Positions 1 to 7,521 of a stretch of 38,013 nucleotides of DNA are shown here, piece by piece. The notes beneath the pieces are model-generated. The model was not told the origin of the DNA. It was given only the letters and a program-made list of their open reading frames with translations, and did not search any database. Within the stretch, counting starts at the first letter, position 1. Every line of letters starts with the position of its first letter. This stretch comes from Clostridia bacterium (GTDB lineage Bacteria > Bacillota > Clostridia > Oscillospirales > CAG-272). Position numbers and translations under genes: made by a program. The DNA is taken from contig JAFXJW010000026.1 of NCBI GenBank assembly GCA_017532045.1, positions 1 to 38,013 of the forward strand. Reading direction: 5' to 3'.

Positions 1-43
1 ACGGCTATAGATACTTACTATTTCAATAGTGGTAGGGCGACTA

Positions 44-62
44 CCGCAAGTTGCGGATTTTT
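44..62 (+). terminator. short intrinsic terminator
   Basis: A 6-bp stem CCGCAA/TTGCGG with a one-base loop is followed by ATTTTT. It probably ends transcription of a gene lying left of the window. The stem is short, so it may be weak. Confidence 0.4.
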
Positions 63-66
63 CGAC

Positions 67-154
67 GAGCCTATAGGCTCAGCGTGTGAAATGCCCCAAG
101 GGGGCTATCGCAAGCCACCAGCACGGCTGGTGGTCATGACTTGCGGATTTTTTT
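67..154 (+). terminator. hairpin cluster ending in a strong terminator
   Basis: Three hairpins follow each other. They are a perfect 14-bp palindrome GAGCCTATAGGCTC (67-80), GCCCC-aa-GGGGGC (93-105), and CCACCAGC-acg-GCTGGTGG (115-133). The last is enclosed by an outer stem CGCAAG (109-114) / CTTGCG (140-145), followed by GATTTTTTT (146-154). The outer part is a good rho-independent terminator. The words CGCAAG and TTGCGGATTTTT repeat those of the terminator just upstream, so the two look like duplicated units. Confidence 0.55.
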
Positions 155-185
155 GAAAAATGTTGTTTTTTCACAATGAAAAGTA

Positions 186-214
186 TTGATTTTTGAAAAA
201 AAGAGTGATATAAT
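186..214 (+). promoter_or_regulatory. sigma-A-type promoter of the lipoprotein gene
   Basis: TTGATT (186-191), a 17-bp spacer and TATAAT (209-214) lie 76 bp before the start codon at 290. Transcription should begin near 221. Confidence 0.75.
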
Positions 215-289
215 TCCATTACCTATTTTTTATATGCGTGTATGTATATGCATGACAGGCAAGAAAAAAATAAAAAATGGAGGCAAATC

Positions 290-2659
290 ATGAACAAATC
301 CACATTTCGTAAGCTTGTTGTGGTCCTCTGCGTTGCCATCAGCATTTTGCTGGTCGTATGCGCTTGCGGCGACGGAAACGTAGAGCCCGAGACCACCGCT
401 CCCGAAACCACGGCACAGCCCGTGGAAACCACCGCTGCGCCCGAGACCACGGCCGCAGAAGAGACCACTGCGGAGGATACCACCGCTTCTACCAAGATCA
501 CCTATACGGTGAAGGTAGTAGACGAGAACGGTAAATCTCTTGAAGGCACATCCGTTCAGCTTTGTGTTGGCGATGCTTGCCAGCTCCCCGTAACCACCAA
601 CGCGCAGGGCGTTGCAACGATCGAGCTTGACAAGGCCGACTACACCGTTAAGGTTACCCTTGATGGCTACACCGGCGAGGCCAGTTACACCTTCCCCACA
701 GGCTCCACCATGCTTACCGTTGAGCTGACCAATAATAATCCCGAGACCACTGCGGCTCCCGAGACCACTGCGGCTCCCGAGACGACTGCTGCTGAAATTG
801 AGACCATCGATCCCAATGCTGAGACCGAGCTCGTCGAGGAAGAGATCGTTCTGGTTGAGTATGTGGGCTTCGGTGATGCCGACAACGGTTGGCTCTTCTG
901 GGGCAACGGCTCCCAGACCTTCGGTCAGAAGATCAACATTGGCAACAGCTTCCTGAAGTCCATCTTTGTTGAGTACATCGGCACCTACGGTGCTACCGAG
1001 AACACCTACACCGTCAGCTTCTGGCAGTGGAACACCGACTATGCCACTACTGTTGCAGGCGAGGCTGTCTACGTATACGAGGGTGCTAACCATCCGGACG
1101 GCGGCAACCTCTACGTTGAGATTCCCGCTGATAAGGCGCTCCTCGGTGAGATCTACTACGAGGTCAAGGTTCTGACCAACAGCGCTCCCACCGGCCAGAC
1201 CGATTTTATGCCCTTTATCGGTGAGGATGTTGTTGAGGGCGTCGTGTCCTTCCAGGACGGCGTGGCTGCTGTTAACAACTACAACTGCAAGGTAGTTGTT
1301 GACAAGATCGTTGTCGTCGAGCCCGAGACCACCGTTGAGCCCGAGACCACCGTCGAGCCCGAGACTACCGTCGAGCCCGAGACCACCGTTGAGCCCGAGA
1401 CCGATCCCGTACTCGGCAGCGAGCAGAACCCCATTTTTCCCGAGTTCACTTGGAATGACGAGCAGACCGAGGCTACCGTGACCGTTATCGCTCCCGTAGG
1501 TACTACCTACTACGCCGTATACGGTGGCGCCGGCATGGCTCTCACCATCAACGACGGTGAGCCCACCATTCTCGTTGCCAACGGCATGGGCCGTGCTCCC
1601 GCTATCTTCTCCATCACCAACGAGGGTGAGGCTGAGGCTGAGTACATCCTGAAGCTCACCTGCCCCGTAGGTAGCATGATGAATCCCGAGGTTATCGAGG
1701 ATATGTCCCGGTACTGCGGCGAGGTCAGCCAGGCTGCCGGCAATACCCAGGGTTACTACTACACCTACACCGCCACGGCCGAAGGCACCATTACTGCGTA
1801 CTTCGGAAATGAGGGCTTCCCCGAGGGCTACGAATGTGATATCATTCTGTACAACCTCACCACCTACGAGCAGAAGACCCTGCTGGCAGACGGTGTTGAC
1901 AACTACGGTCTGGAGGTGTCCATAAACGTTCAGGCCGGCGATGTGCTTCAGATCAATGTTGTCGCCATTCAGGATGCGGACGGTAACTACAATCCCGCAG
2001 CCGATATGACCTGGTGCGGTAATTTTGCCACCCCCTCCGGCACCGCAAACAACCCCATCTATCTCGAGTGGGAGTGGGATGACGACTATGTAAACGCAAC
2101 CGTTTCGGTCACCGTCGCGGCCGGCGAGACTGTTTACTTCTCCGGCACCGCCGGTATGATCCTGACCGTTGACGGCGTTGAGGCCGAGATGGATGCAGAC
2201 GGTATCTTCTTTATCACCAACGACGGTGAGGAGGAAGCAACCTACGAGCTTGCTCTGGCAACGCCCGTGGGCGCTGGCAGCAATCCCGAGATCATCGAGG
2301 GGCTCCCCTTCACCGACGAGAAGTCCCTGGATGAGGACGGTGAGTATTACTACATCTGGACCGCAACCGAGGATGCTACCGTTGTTCTGACTATTACTGA
2401 GGGGGCCAACATTACCGTTGACAAACTTACCTACGAGGAAGATAGCGAGTGGCCTATCACCGAGCAGGTTGCTCTGGCCGAGCCCGATATAGACGAGAAC
2501 TGGAACTACGTTGGCTGGATCGTTGAGGACGAGCTCGTTATTGAGGTCGCTGCCGGTCAGCAGCTGAAGATCCAGGTCAATGCCCTTACGGATTGGGAAA
2601 CTTGGTCTACTCCCGCTATCGACTATACCTTGACCATTGCCGAGGTTGTCGCTGAGTAA
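290..2659 (+). CDS. Thr/Glu/Pro-repeat surface lipoprotein with duplicated beta domains
   Basis: A predicted 789-residue exported lipoprotein. The start at 290 is preferred over an ATG at 242 because GGAGG lies just upstream of it and the signal peptide then begins directly (MNKSTFRKL, hydrophobic 9-23, lipobox ending at Cys24 or Cys26). A PETTA-type linker (about 30-63) leads to a CnaB/transthyretin-like module (about 65-145), a second PETTAA linker, a beta-rich domain (about 175-345), five VEPETT repeats (about 345-370) and two related C-terminal modules. Each of these modules opens with a G-x-x-x-NPI motif and a W-x-D/E segment and contains FxITN and a later NPE-x-IE. The linkers are typical of wall-spanning stalks. 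The gene is monocistronic, between its own promoter and a strong terminator. The ligand is unknown; adhesion or carbohydrate contact are both only possible roles. Confidence 0.85.
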   Translation: MNKSTFRKLVVVLCVAISILLVVCACGDGNVEPETTAPETTAQPVETTAAPETTAAEETTAEDTTASTKITYTVKVVDENGKSLEGTSVQLCVGDACQLPVTTNAQGVATIELDKADYTVKVTLDGYTGEASYTFPTGSTMLTVELTNNNPETTAAPETTAAPETTAAEIETIDPNAETELVEEEIVLVEYVGFGDADNGWLFWGNGSQTFGQKINIGNSFLKSIFVEYIGTYGATENTYTVSFWQWNTDYATTVAGEAVYVYEGANHPDGGNLYVEIPADKALLGEIYYEVKVLTNSAPTGQTDFMPFIGEDVVEGVVSFQDGVAAVNNYNCKVVVDKIVVVEPETTVEPETTVEPETTVEPETTVEPETDPVLGSEQNPIFPEFTWNDEQTEATVTVIAPVGTTYYAVYGGAGMALTINDGEPTILVANGMGRAPAIFSITNEGEAEAEYILKLTCPVGSMMNPEVIEDMSRYCGEVSQAAGNTQGYYYTYTATAEGTITAYFGNEGFPEGYECDIILYNLTTYEQKTLLADGVDNYGLEVSINVQAGDVLQINVVAIQDADGNYNPAADMTWCGNFATPSGTANNPIYLEWEWDDDYVNATVSVTVAAGETVYFSGTAGMILTVDGVEAEMDADGIFFITNDGEEEATYELALATPVGAGSNPEIIEGLPFTDEKSLDEDGEYYYIWTATEDATVVLTITEGANITVDKLTYEEDSEWPITEQVALAEPDIDENWNYVGWIVEDELVIEVAAGQQLKIQVNALTDWETWSTPAIDYTLTIAEVVAE

Positions 2660-2675
2660 TCCTGCGTAACCCACC

Positions 2676-2715
2676 AAAAATACCCCCGACGGACGAATCC
2701 GTCGGGGGTATTTTT
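2676..2715 (+). terminator. strong intrinsic terminator
   Basis: A long perfect stem, TACCCCCGACGGA / TCCGTCGGGGGTA, with a CGAA loop has A's on its left and TTTTT on its right. It ends the lipoprotein gene and could work in both directions. Confidence 0.9.
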
Positions 2716-2826
2716 GCCCTTGGATATGCAAAAAAATATAAAATTGGATAATCCCTCTTAATTTTATTCGGATTTTCTATTATAATATAGAACAGTATGG
2801 CTACAAAATCTGAAAGGAAGATACGC

Positions 2827-3606
2827 ATGTCCAAAAAAACAGCTAACCGCATCCGGCGAATATACGGCGTAGCGCTCTCGCTTGCGCTGATCGTGACCGG
2901 TATTCTGCTCATGATATCCTGCGTGAATATATATAAGAGCGGCCCACGCCCCTTCACACCCGAGAGCATTTCCGCCGCCTTTTCCAAAATTGCGGTGTTC
3001 GTGTGGGTGACCTGCGGCGCTTTGGCCGTGGGAATCATTCTGGCTCTCGTCTGCCCCGCCGAGCAGGGAAAGCCCCGTGTTATCAAGCATAAGAAAATCA
3101 CTCTGACCCGCCTGCAGAGCCGCCTCGATACCCGCCTCTGCGACGCCGATAGGCTGGCTCTGATCCGCAAGGAGGAGAAGCTGCGTATCTTCCTGCGCAT
3201 TGTCGCGACTCTTTCCTGCGTGGCGGTAGCTGCTCCCGCGGTGGTGTATGCCCTTAATTTTGATCACTTCAGCCTGGATTACGATGCCAGCGTGATTGCC
3301 GCTTGCCTGTGGCTCATTCCCGCCACCCTGATTTGTATGGGTATTTGTTTAGCCCTCGTGTATCTGGAGGAGGCCAGTCTGGATCGCCAGATCGGACACG
3401 TCAAGTCGGCGCTTGCTGAGGTCGGCGCTTCGACTCCCCATGACGAGCCTGCCAAGCCCTCTCGCTCCAAGCTGATTTGGGGCATTCGAGTGGCTGTCGC
3501 CGTCGTTGCGGTTGCCTTCGTCGTCTTGGGTGTGCGCAACGGCGGTATGGCGGACGTTCTCTCGAAGGCCATCAACATCTGCACCGAGTGCATCGGTCTT
3601 GGTTAA
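2827..3606 (+). CDS. membrane protein with C-terminal CXXC tail (CD1871A-like)
   Basis: A 259-residue integral membrane protein with five predicted helices (about 12-36, 54-76, 120-142, 154-178, 216-236). The last helix is followed by a short tail with Cys252-Thr-Glu-Cys255 in the context AINICTECIGLG. That last helix plus tail (about 45 residues) resembles the short clostridial CD1871A-type CXXC proteins, which occur beside 4Fe-4S and thioredoxin-like genes. Here it is fused to a larger four-helix membrane part that I do not recognise. The start at 2827 has AAAGGAAG six bases upstream; an ATG at 2797 has no ribosome site. A TATAAT at 2781-2786 is a plausible -10. The next gene follows after 11 bp, so the two proteins are probably translated together and share electrons or thiols. 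The function is inferred from context. Confidence 0.75.
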   Translation: MSKKTANRIRRIYGVALSLALIVTGILLMISCVNIYKSGPRPFTPESISAAFSKIAVFVWVTCGALAVGIILALVCPAEQGKPRVIKHKKITLTRLQSRLDTRLCDADRLALIRKEEKLRIFLRIVATLSCVAVAAPAVVYALNFDHFSLDYDASVIAACLWLIPATLICMGICLALVYLEEASLDRQIGHVKSALAEVGASTPHDEPAKPSRSKLIWGIRVAVAVVAVAFVVLGVRNGGMADVLSKAINICTECIGLG

Positions 3607-3617
3607 GGGGGCAGGGT

Positions 3618-5207
3618 ATGAAAAAAATTCTTGGCTGGTTCAAGGCCCACAGACCTACGAAAAGGCGGCTGATCCAGGTGTACGCCGCCCTGCTCTTCAA
3701 CGCCAACCTGAAAGGCTATATCACGGGCGACATCTACAAGGGGCCCTTGAAGAACGCCTGTACCCCCGGCCTCAATTGCTACTCCTGCCCCGGCGCATCG
3801 GGGGCTTGCCCTCTCGGTGCGCTTCAGAACGCCCTCTCCTCCAGCGGCAAAACCGCACCCTACTACGTCTTTGGCATCATCATGCTGTACGGACTCATGT
3901 TCGGACGCTGGATCTGCGGATTCCTCTGCCCCTTTGGGTTGATTCAGGAGCTTTTCCATAAGATCCCCACGCCCAAGCTCCAAAAGGGAAGGATCACCCG
4001 CATTCTCTCCTGCTTCAAATACGTTATTCTGGTATTTTTCGTCATCATTCTTCCGCTGGCGTATGCCTGCCGAAATTTCCCTCTTCCCGGCTTCTGTAAG
4101 TACATATGCCCCGCAGGAACCCTGGAGGGGGCTATGGGATTGCTCTCCAACAGCGTAAACGAAAGCTACCTCCGCATGCTGGGCCCCCTGTTCACGTGGA
4201 AGTTCCTCCTTATGGTTTCCATCCTCGTGGCCTGCGTGTTTATCTTCCGCTTCTTCTGCCGCTTCCTCTGCCCTCTGGGTGCTCTGTATGGACTCTTCAA
4301 TAGGATCTCCCTCGTGGGTGTCAAGCTTGACCGGGCGGGTTGTACGGATTGCGGACTCTGTGTAGGTACATGCAAAATGGATATCAAGCGCGTGGGTGAT
4401 GCCGAGTGCATCAACTGCGGCGAGTGCATTGGCGTCTGTCCCACTAAGGCCATTAGCTGGAAGGGATCGAAGCTATTCCTGGCTCCCAATGCCATCGACG
4501 GCGAGAGTGAGGGGGCAGACACCCACCGAGAGAATGTCCAAAAGGCCAAGAAACGCCACACCGCTGTCAAGGTGACGGTGGGAGTGCTCATGGCGGCTCT
4601 CCTCGGCGCGGCGCTGATCTACTACAATTTCATCGACGGACGGGAGGACGAGCCTATCCTGCTTCCCCCCGAAACCACCGAAGCCACCGAAGCTACCACC
4701 TCCGCCGACGACCCCGAAACCCAGCCGGATCAGCCCGAGAAGCCCCCCGTGGGAACGGCGGTGGGCAACACCTGCCCCGCCATCGTCCTTGACCTGATCG
4801 GCAGTGACGCCAGGTTCAGCGTGGAGGAAAATGCGGTGGCAGGGAAGGTCACGGTGCTGAATTTCTGGTTCACCACCTGCGGCCCTTGTCTGCACGAGCT
4901 GCCTTATTTCTATCAGGTAGCCGGGGATTACGCCGAACAGGTGTCTGTGGTGGCGGTACATATCGAGCAGCGGAACGTGGACGTAGCCGACTTTATTCAG
5001 AATGATTCGGGACACCCCGAATGGGGCGACGGAACCATGCTCATCGGCTGGGACACCTCTTCCTATTGTTTGAAGCTGTTCAACATCCAGGCCTGTCCCG
5101 TTACCGTGGTGATCAATGCAGACGGCGTGATCACCGATTACTTCGTCGGTGGACTCATGCAAGACGAGCTTGTCGCCGCCGTGGAAAAGGCCTTGGGGGA
5201 TGAGTAA
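3618..5207 (+). CDS. NapH-type 4Fe-4S membrane protein fused to a TlpA-like thioredoxin
   Basis: A 529-residue two-part membrane redox protein. The N-terminal half has several membrane helices carrying CxxxCP motifs (C100/C104, C160/C164, C214/C218), as in NapH/CcoG-type electron-transfer proteins, plus an earlier cysteine cluster from C48. Two ferredoxin 4Fe-4S motifs follow (C242-C245-C248-C252 and C264-C267-C270-C274). After a helix at about 317-340 and a Thr/Glu/Pro linker comes an extracytoplasmic thioredoxin fold with active site Cys421-Gly-Pro-Cys424 and a cis-Pro segment ACPVT. The design suggests that cytoplasmic ferredoxin electrons pass through the membrane to reduce or isomerise thiols outside the cell, perhaps using the CXXC tail of the upstream gene as relay. 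In relatives these parts are often separate neighbouring genes. The start has AGGGGG/CAGGG upstream. The substrate is unknown. Confidence 0.85.
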   Translation: MKKILGWFKAHRPTKRRLIQVYAALLFNANLKGYITGDIYKGPLKNACTPGLNCYSCPGASGACPLGALQNALSSSGKTAPYYVFGIIMLYGLMFGRWICGFLCPFGLIQELFHKIPTPKLQKGRITRILSCFKYVILVFFVIILPLAYACRNFPLPGFCKYICPAGTLEGAMGLLSNSVNESYLRMLGPLFTWKFLLMVSILVACVFIFRFFCRFLCPLGALYGLFNRISLVGVKLDRAGCTDCGLCVGTCKMDIKRVGDAECINCGECIGVCPTKAISWKGSKLFLAPNAIDGESEGADTHRENVQKAKKRHTAVKVTVGVLMAALLGAALIYYNFIDGREDEPILLPPETTEATEATTSADDPETQPDQPEKPPVGTAVGNTCPAIVLDLIGSDARFSVEENAVAGKVTVLNFWFTTCGPCLHELPYFYQVAGDYAEQVSVVAVHIEQRNVDVADFIQNDSGHPEWGDGTMLIGWDTSSYCLKLFNIQACPVTVVINADGVITDYFVGGLMQDELVAAVEKALGDE

Positions 5208-5238
5208 CGTCCCGCTCCCTCCAAAACAAAAAAGAATA

Positions 5239-5269
5239 CGCCCCGTCTCGGACAACCGAGATGGGGCGT
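5239..5269 (-). terminator. GC-rich hairpin with T-rich tail on the minus strand
   Basis: A 13-bp stem (CGCCCCGTCTCGG with its partner, one G-T pair) and an ACAA loop lie 31 bases after the thioredoxin-fusion stop. On the minus strand it is followed by TATTCTTTTTTG; on the plus strand there is no T-run. It could serve both flanking transcripts. Confidence 0.55.
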
Positions 5270-5304
5270 GTTGCAGAATCGGGAAGGGTACGTGCCAAGA
5301 CCGA

Positions 5305-5360
5305 GAAAAAAAGAAATGACCCTTGCCTACGTTTCTCAAGCGCAGACAAGGGTCATTTCT
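5305..5360 (-). terminator. strong intrinsic terminator of the minus-strand orphan unit
   Basis: A 14-bp perfect stem AGAAATGACCCTTG / CAAGGGTCATTTCT has a 21-base loop. On the minus strand it runs straight into TTTTTTT. Confidence 0.75.
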
Positions 5361-5686
5361 GGTCGTTCTTAGTATCTAACATCCTTTGTATATCCTCCTA
5401 TTCTACGGTCTACCTTCTACTCATTCTCCCATGAATCCGTGAAATCCAATTCTTCATTACTTCTCTAACCGAGAAACGGTTTTTTCATGCGCTTTTCGTG
5501 GGGCTTTGTAAAAGGCGAGTGTCAAGTGACCTTGATCATGTAGACAACACATTGGCTTTCATCGCTCGGATCTGATTCTATATTTTGTCGTCTGTTGTCT
5601 TGTTCAGATCCCGTTGTGTTCTGCTGGTCTTTTCCAATCAAGGCCGTCAGCTTACTTTGCCATTGGACTGTACCTCCTCTGTTGTG
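5305..5686 (-). ncRNA. candidate RNA or decayed small gene
   Basis: A complete minus-strand transcription unit of about 380 nt, from a consensus promoter (5693-5721) to a strong terminator (5305-5360), holds no long reading frame. A strong ribosome site AGAGGAGG (5674-5681) precedes an ATG at 5664 that encodes only Met-Ala-Lys before a stop. A second AGGAGG precedes a 9-codon frame ending in the terminator stem. A 39-codon frame from a TTG (5641 down to 5522) has no ribosome site. An 8-bp stem GGATCTGA/TCAGATCC lies within. It could be a structured RNA, a leader with mini-peptides, or a frameshifted small gene. I cannot match it to a known RNA family. Confidence 0.35.
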
Positions 5687-5692
5687 ATTACA

Positions 5693-5721
5693 GTATAGCA
5701 TATTTTTGAGGGAATTGCAAT
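5693..5721 (-). promoter_or_regulatory. consensus promoter of the minus-strand orphan unit
   Basis: On the minus strand, TTGCAA (5721-5716), a 17-bp spacer and TATACT (5698-5693). The next strong element downstream is a ribosome site at 5681-5674. Confidence 0.7.
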
Positions 5722-5793
5722 ATTCAAAATATACGAAATTAACAAAATATTTTTGTTCATAAAATAGAAAAACAATAAAATGCCGAAAACCTC

Positions 5794-5822
5794 TTGCAAT
5801 TTGTTTTTAGATGTGTTATAAT
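5794..5822 (+). promoter_or_regulatory. distal promoter of the antiporter gene
   Basis: TTGCAA (5794-5799), a 17-bp spacer and TATAAT (5817-5822). It lies about 280 bp before the antiporter start. The intervening 5830-5930 sequence is GC-rich and can fold: CGCC (5865-5868) with GGCG, and a CCCCGC/GCGG hairpin. It could therefore drive a structured leader or a separate small RNA. Confidence 0.65.
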
Positions 5823-5978
5823 AATATTTGTGGTTGTGTCTCTTGTGAGCTCCTGCCTGCTACCGCCCACTGATCCTGTCCCCGCCCCATTCGCGGAGGG
5901 AGGGCCCATCGGCGTTCTCTTCTGTCAAACTATATAGGATACTCGCCTCAAGTTGATGAATATTCGTCGATTTATTCA

Positions 5979-6007
5979 TTGACTTTGGGGCGGGTTTCTG
6001 CTATAAT
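5979..6007 (+). promoter_or_regulatory. proximal promoter of the antiporter gene
   Basis: TTGACT (5979-5984), a 17-bp spacer and TATAAT (6002-6007), close to ideal. Transcription would start near 6014 and leave a leader of about 90 nt. Confidence 0.8.
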
Positions 6008-6105
6008 GCTCCCTGTTCGCATATGTTATACGGAGCGTAAATGCCTCCGTCCATACCCGTTTATTCTACCGTTACGACGCCCGATATGAGCGGGCAAGGA
6101 GTATT

Positions 6106-7455
6106 ATGAATATGAATACCATTCAGACTCTTCTCAGCATTGCCGTCTGCCTGTTTGCGGGACTCATGATGACCCGTGTTCTCAAGCGGCTTCACCTCCC
6201 CGACGTGACCGCGTACCTCATTGCCGGTGTGGTCATCGGTACATATTGCATTGGTCGTTTTGTCGTTGGAGGCTTCAGCTTTGGCTTCAACAATGAGGTC
6301 TCCCCCGTCGGCAGCTTCACCATCATCTCGGACATCGCCCTGGGCTTCATCGCCTTTGATATCGGTAACGAGTTCCGTGTGAAGGATCTGAGGCACACGG
6401 GAAAGCAGGCTACCGTCATCGGCATCGTTCAGGCCGTGACCGCTACTCTGGTGGTGGATGCCGTCCTGGTGGGCGTGCACTTCCTGCTCATCGCTTTGAC
6501 GGGCGTGGACTATCTCCCCCTGCCCGCCTGCATCCTGCTGGGCGCTATCGCATCGGCGACTGCCCCCGCCGCTACCCTCATGGTGGTGCGCCAGTACAAG
6601 GCCAAGGGCCCTCTGACCGATCTCCTGCTCCCCATCGTCGCTCTGGACGATGCCGTGGGACTGATCCTCTTTGCCGTGTCCATGGGTGTGGCCAAGGCGC
6701 TTCACGGCGGCGAGCTGAGCGTGGTCTCGGTGCTGGTTGAGCCCATGCTGGAGATTCTGCTGTCCCTTCTTTTGGGCGCTGTGCTGGGCTTCTTTTTGTC
6801 CTTTGTGGAGCGGGCCTTCCACTCCAACTCCAACCGCCTCGCCCTTATGATCACCTTTGTGTTTCTGACGGTGGCGCTGGCCATGCTGCATTTCGAGATC
6901 AACGGCGTACACATCGGCTTTTCCTCCCTGCTCACCTGTATGATGCTGGGCACCGTATTCTGCAACGTCTGTAAGACCTCCGAGGAAATGATGCAGAGAA
7001 CCGAGAAGTGGACCAAGCCTCTGTTCGTTTTGTTCTTCGTGATCAGCGGCGCAAGTCTGGATCTGACCGTCTTTAAAGAGCCCGTATTCATCCTGATCGG
7101 TGTGATCTACATCCTGTTCCGCTCCGTGGGTAAGATCGTAGGCTCCTTCAGCAGCGCCAAGCTCATGAGGTGCGACGAGAATACCGTGAGGTATTTGGGT
7201 GTCACCCTCCTGCCTCAGGCGGGCGTCGCCTTGGGCATGGTTTCTACCGTAGGCGCTGACAGCGTGTTCGGCGGCAGTACCATTGGCAGTACCGTGCGTT
7301 TTGTCGTCCTCTTCGGCGTTCTGATCTACGAGATCCTTGGCCCTATGATGACCAAGTGGGCGCTGACCAAGGCCGGGGACATCACCGAGAAGCCCCAAGG
7401 CATTTCTGCCCGTGTCATTGACCCCCATCATCTGGAGAAGGAAGGCAATTCCTGA
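6106..7455 (+). CDS. CPA2/Kef-type cation:proton antiporter
   Basis: A 449-residue polytopic membrane protein exchanging Na+ or K+ for protons. It has the family's long run of hydrophobic helices, an early LPDVTAYLIAGVVIG motif and the ASATAPAATL segment. The helix after it carries ALDDAVG with Asp181-Asp182, the pair that binds ions and protons in the DD subgroup. There is no C-terminal RCK/TrkA-N domain, so the nucleotide control of full KefB/KefC proteins is absent. AAGGAG precedes the ATG at 6106 by four bases and a second ATG at 6112 by ten, so either could be used. Two promoters serve the gene and a terminator follows, so it stands alone. Ion specificity cannot be read from sequence. 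Confidence 0.85.
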   Translation: MNMNTIQTLLSIAVCLFAGLMMTRVLKRLHLPDVTAYLIAGVVIGTYCIGRFVVGGFSFGFNNEVSPVGSFTIISDIALGFIAFDIGNEFRVKDLRHTGKQATVIGIVQAVTATLVVDAVLVGVHFLLIALTGVDYLPLPACILLGAIASATAPAATLMVVRQYKAKGPLTDLLLPIVALDDAVGLILFAVSMGVAKALHGGELSVVSVLVEPMLEILLSLLLGAVLGFFLSFVERAFHSNSNRLALMITFVFLTVALAMLHFEINGVHIGFSSLLTCMMLGTVFCNVCKTSEEMMQRTEKWTKPLFVLFFVISGASLDLTVFKEPVFILIGVIYILFRSVGKIVGSFSSAKLMRCDENTVRYLGVTLLPQAGVALGMVSTVGADSVFGGSTIGSTVRFVVLFGVLIYEILGPMMTKWALTKAGDITEKPQGISARVIDPHHLEKEGNS

Positions 7456-7470
7456 TTCCGTTCTATAACC

Positions 7471-7500
7471 AAAGGGCTATCCCGTGGGGATAGCCCTTTT
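7471..7500 (+). terminator. intrinsic terminator between convergent genes
   Basis: A 13-bp stem AAAGGGCTATCCC / GGGATAGCCCTTT, a three-base loop, then TTTT. It ends the antiporter gene and lies just past the end of the convergent ROK-like gene. Confidence 0.85.
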
Positions 7501-7521
7501 CTGTATTGGTATAGGGGAGTG

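Noticed and set aside
230-2731. Long minus-strand reading frames opposite the lipoprotein, and likewise opposite the Ig-repeat gene (17808-20660), the importer ATPase (29693-31393) and fucI (33667-35526)
   Set aside because: They mirror the codon periodicity of real genes on the other strand, have no ribosome sites or domains, and are rich in improbable Gly/Val/His/Asp runs.
5522-5641. 39-codon minus-strand gene starting at TTG
   Set aside because: It has no ribosome site at the TTG, there is a stop just upstream in frame, and I recognise no protein. It is kept only as part of the unexplained transcription unit.
5830-5930. 6S RNA
   Set aside because: There is GC-rich pairing, but I could not fit the long closing stem and central bubble, and no terminator follows.
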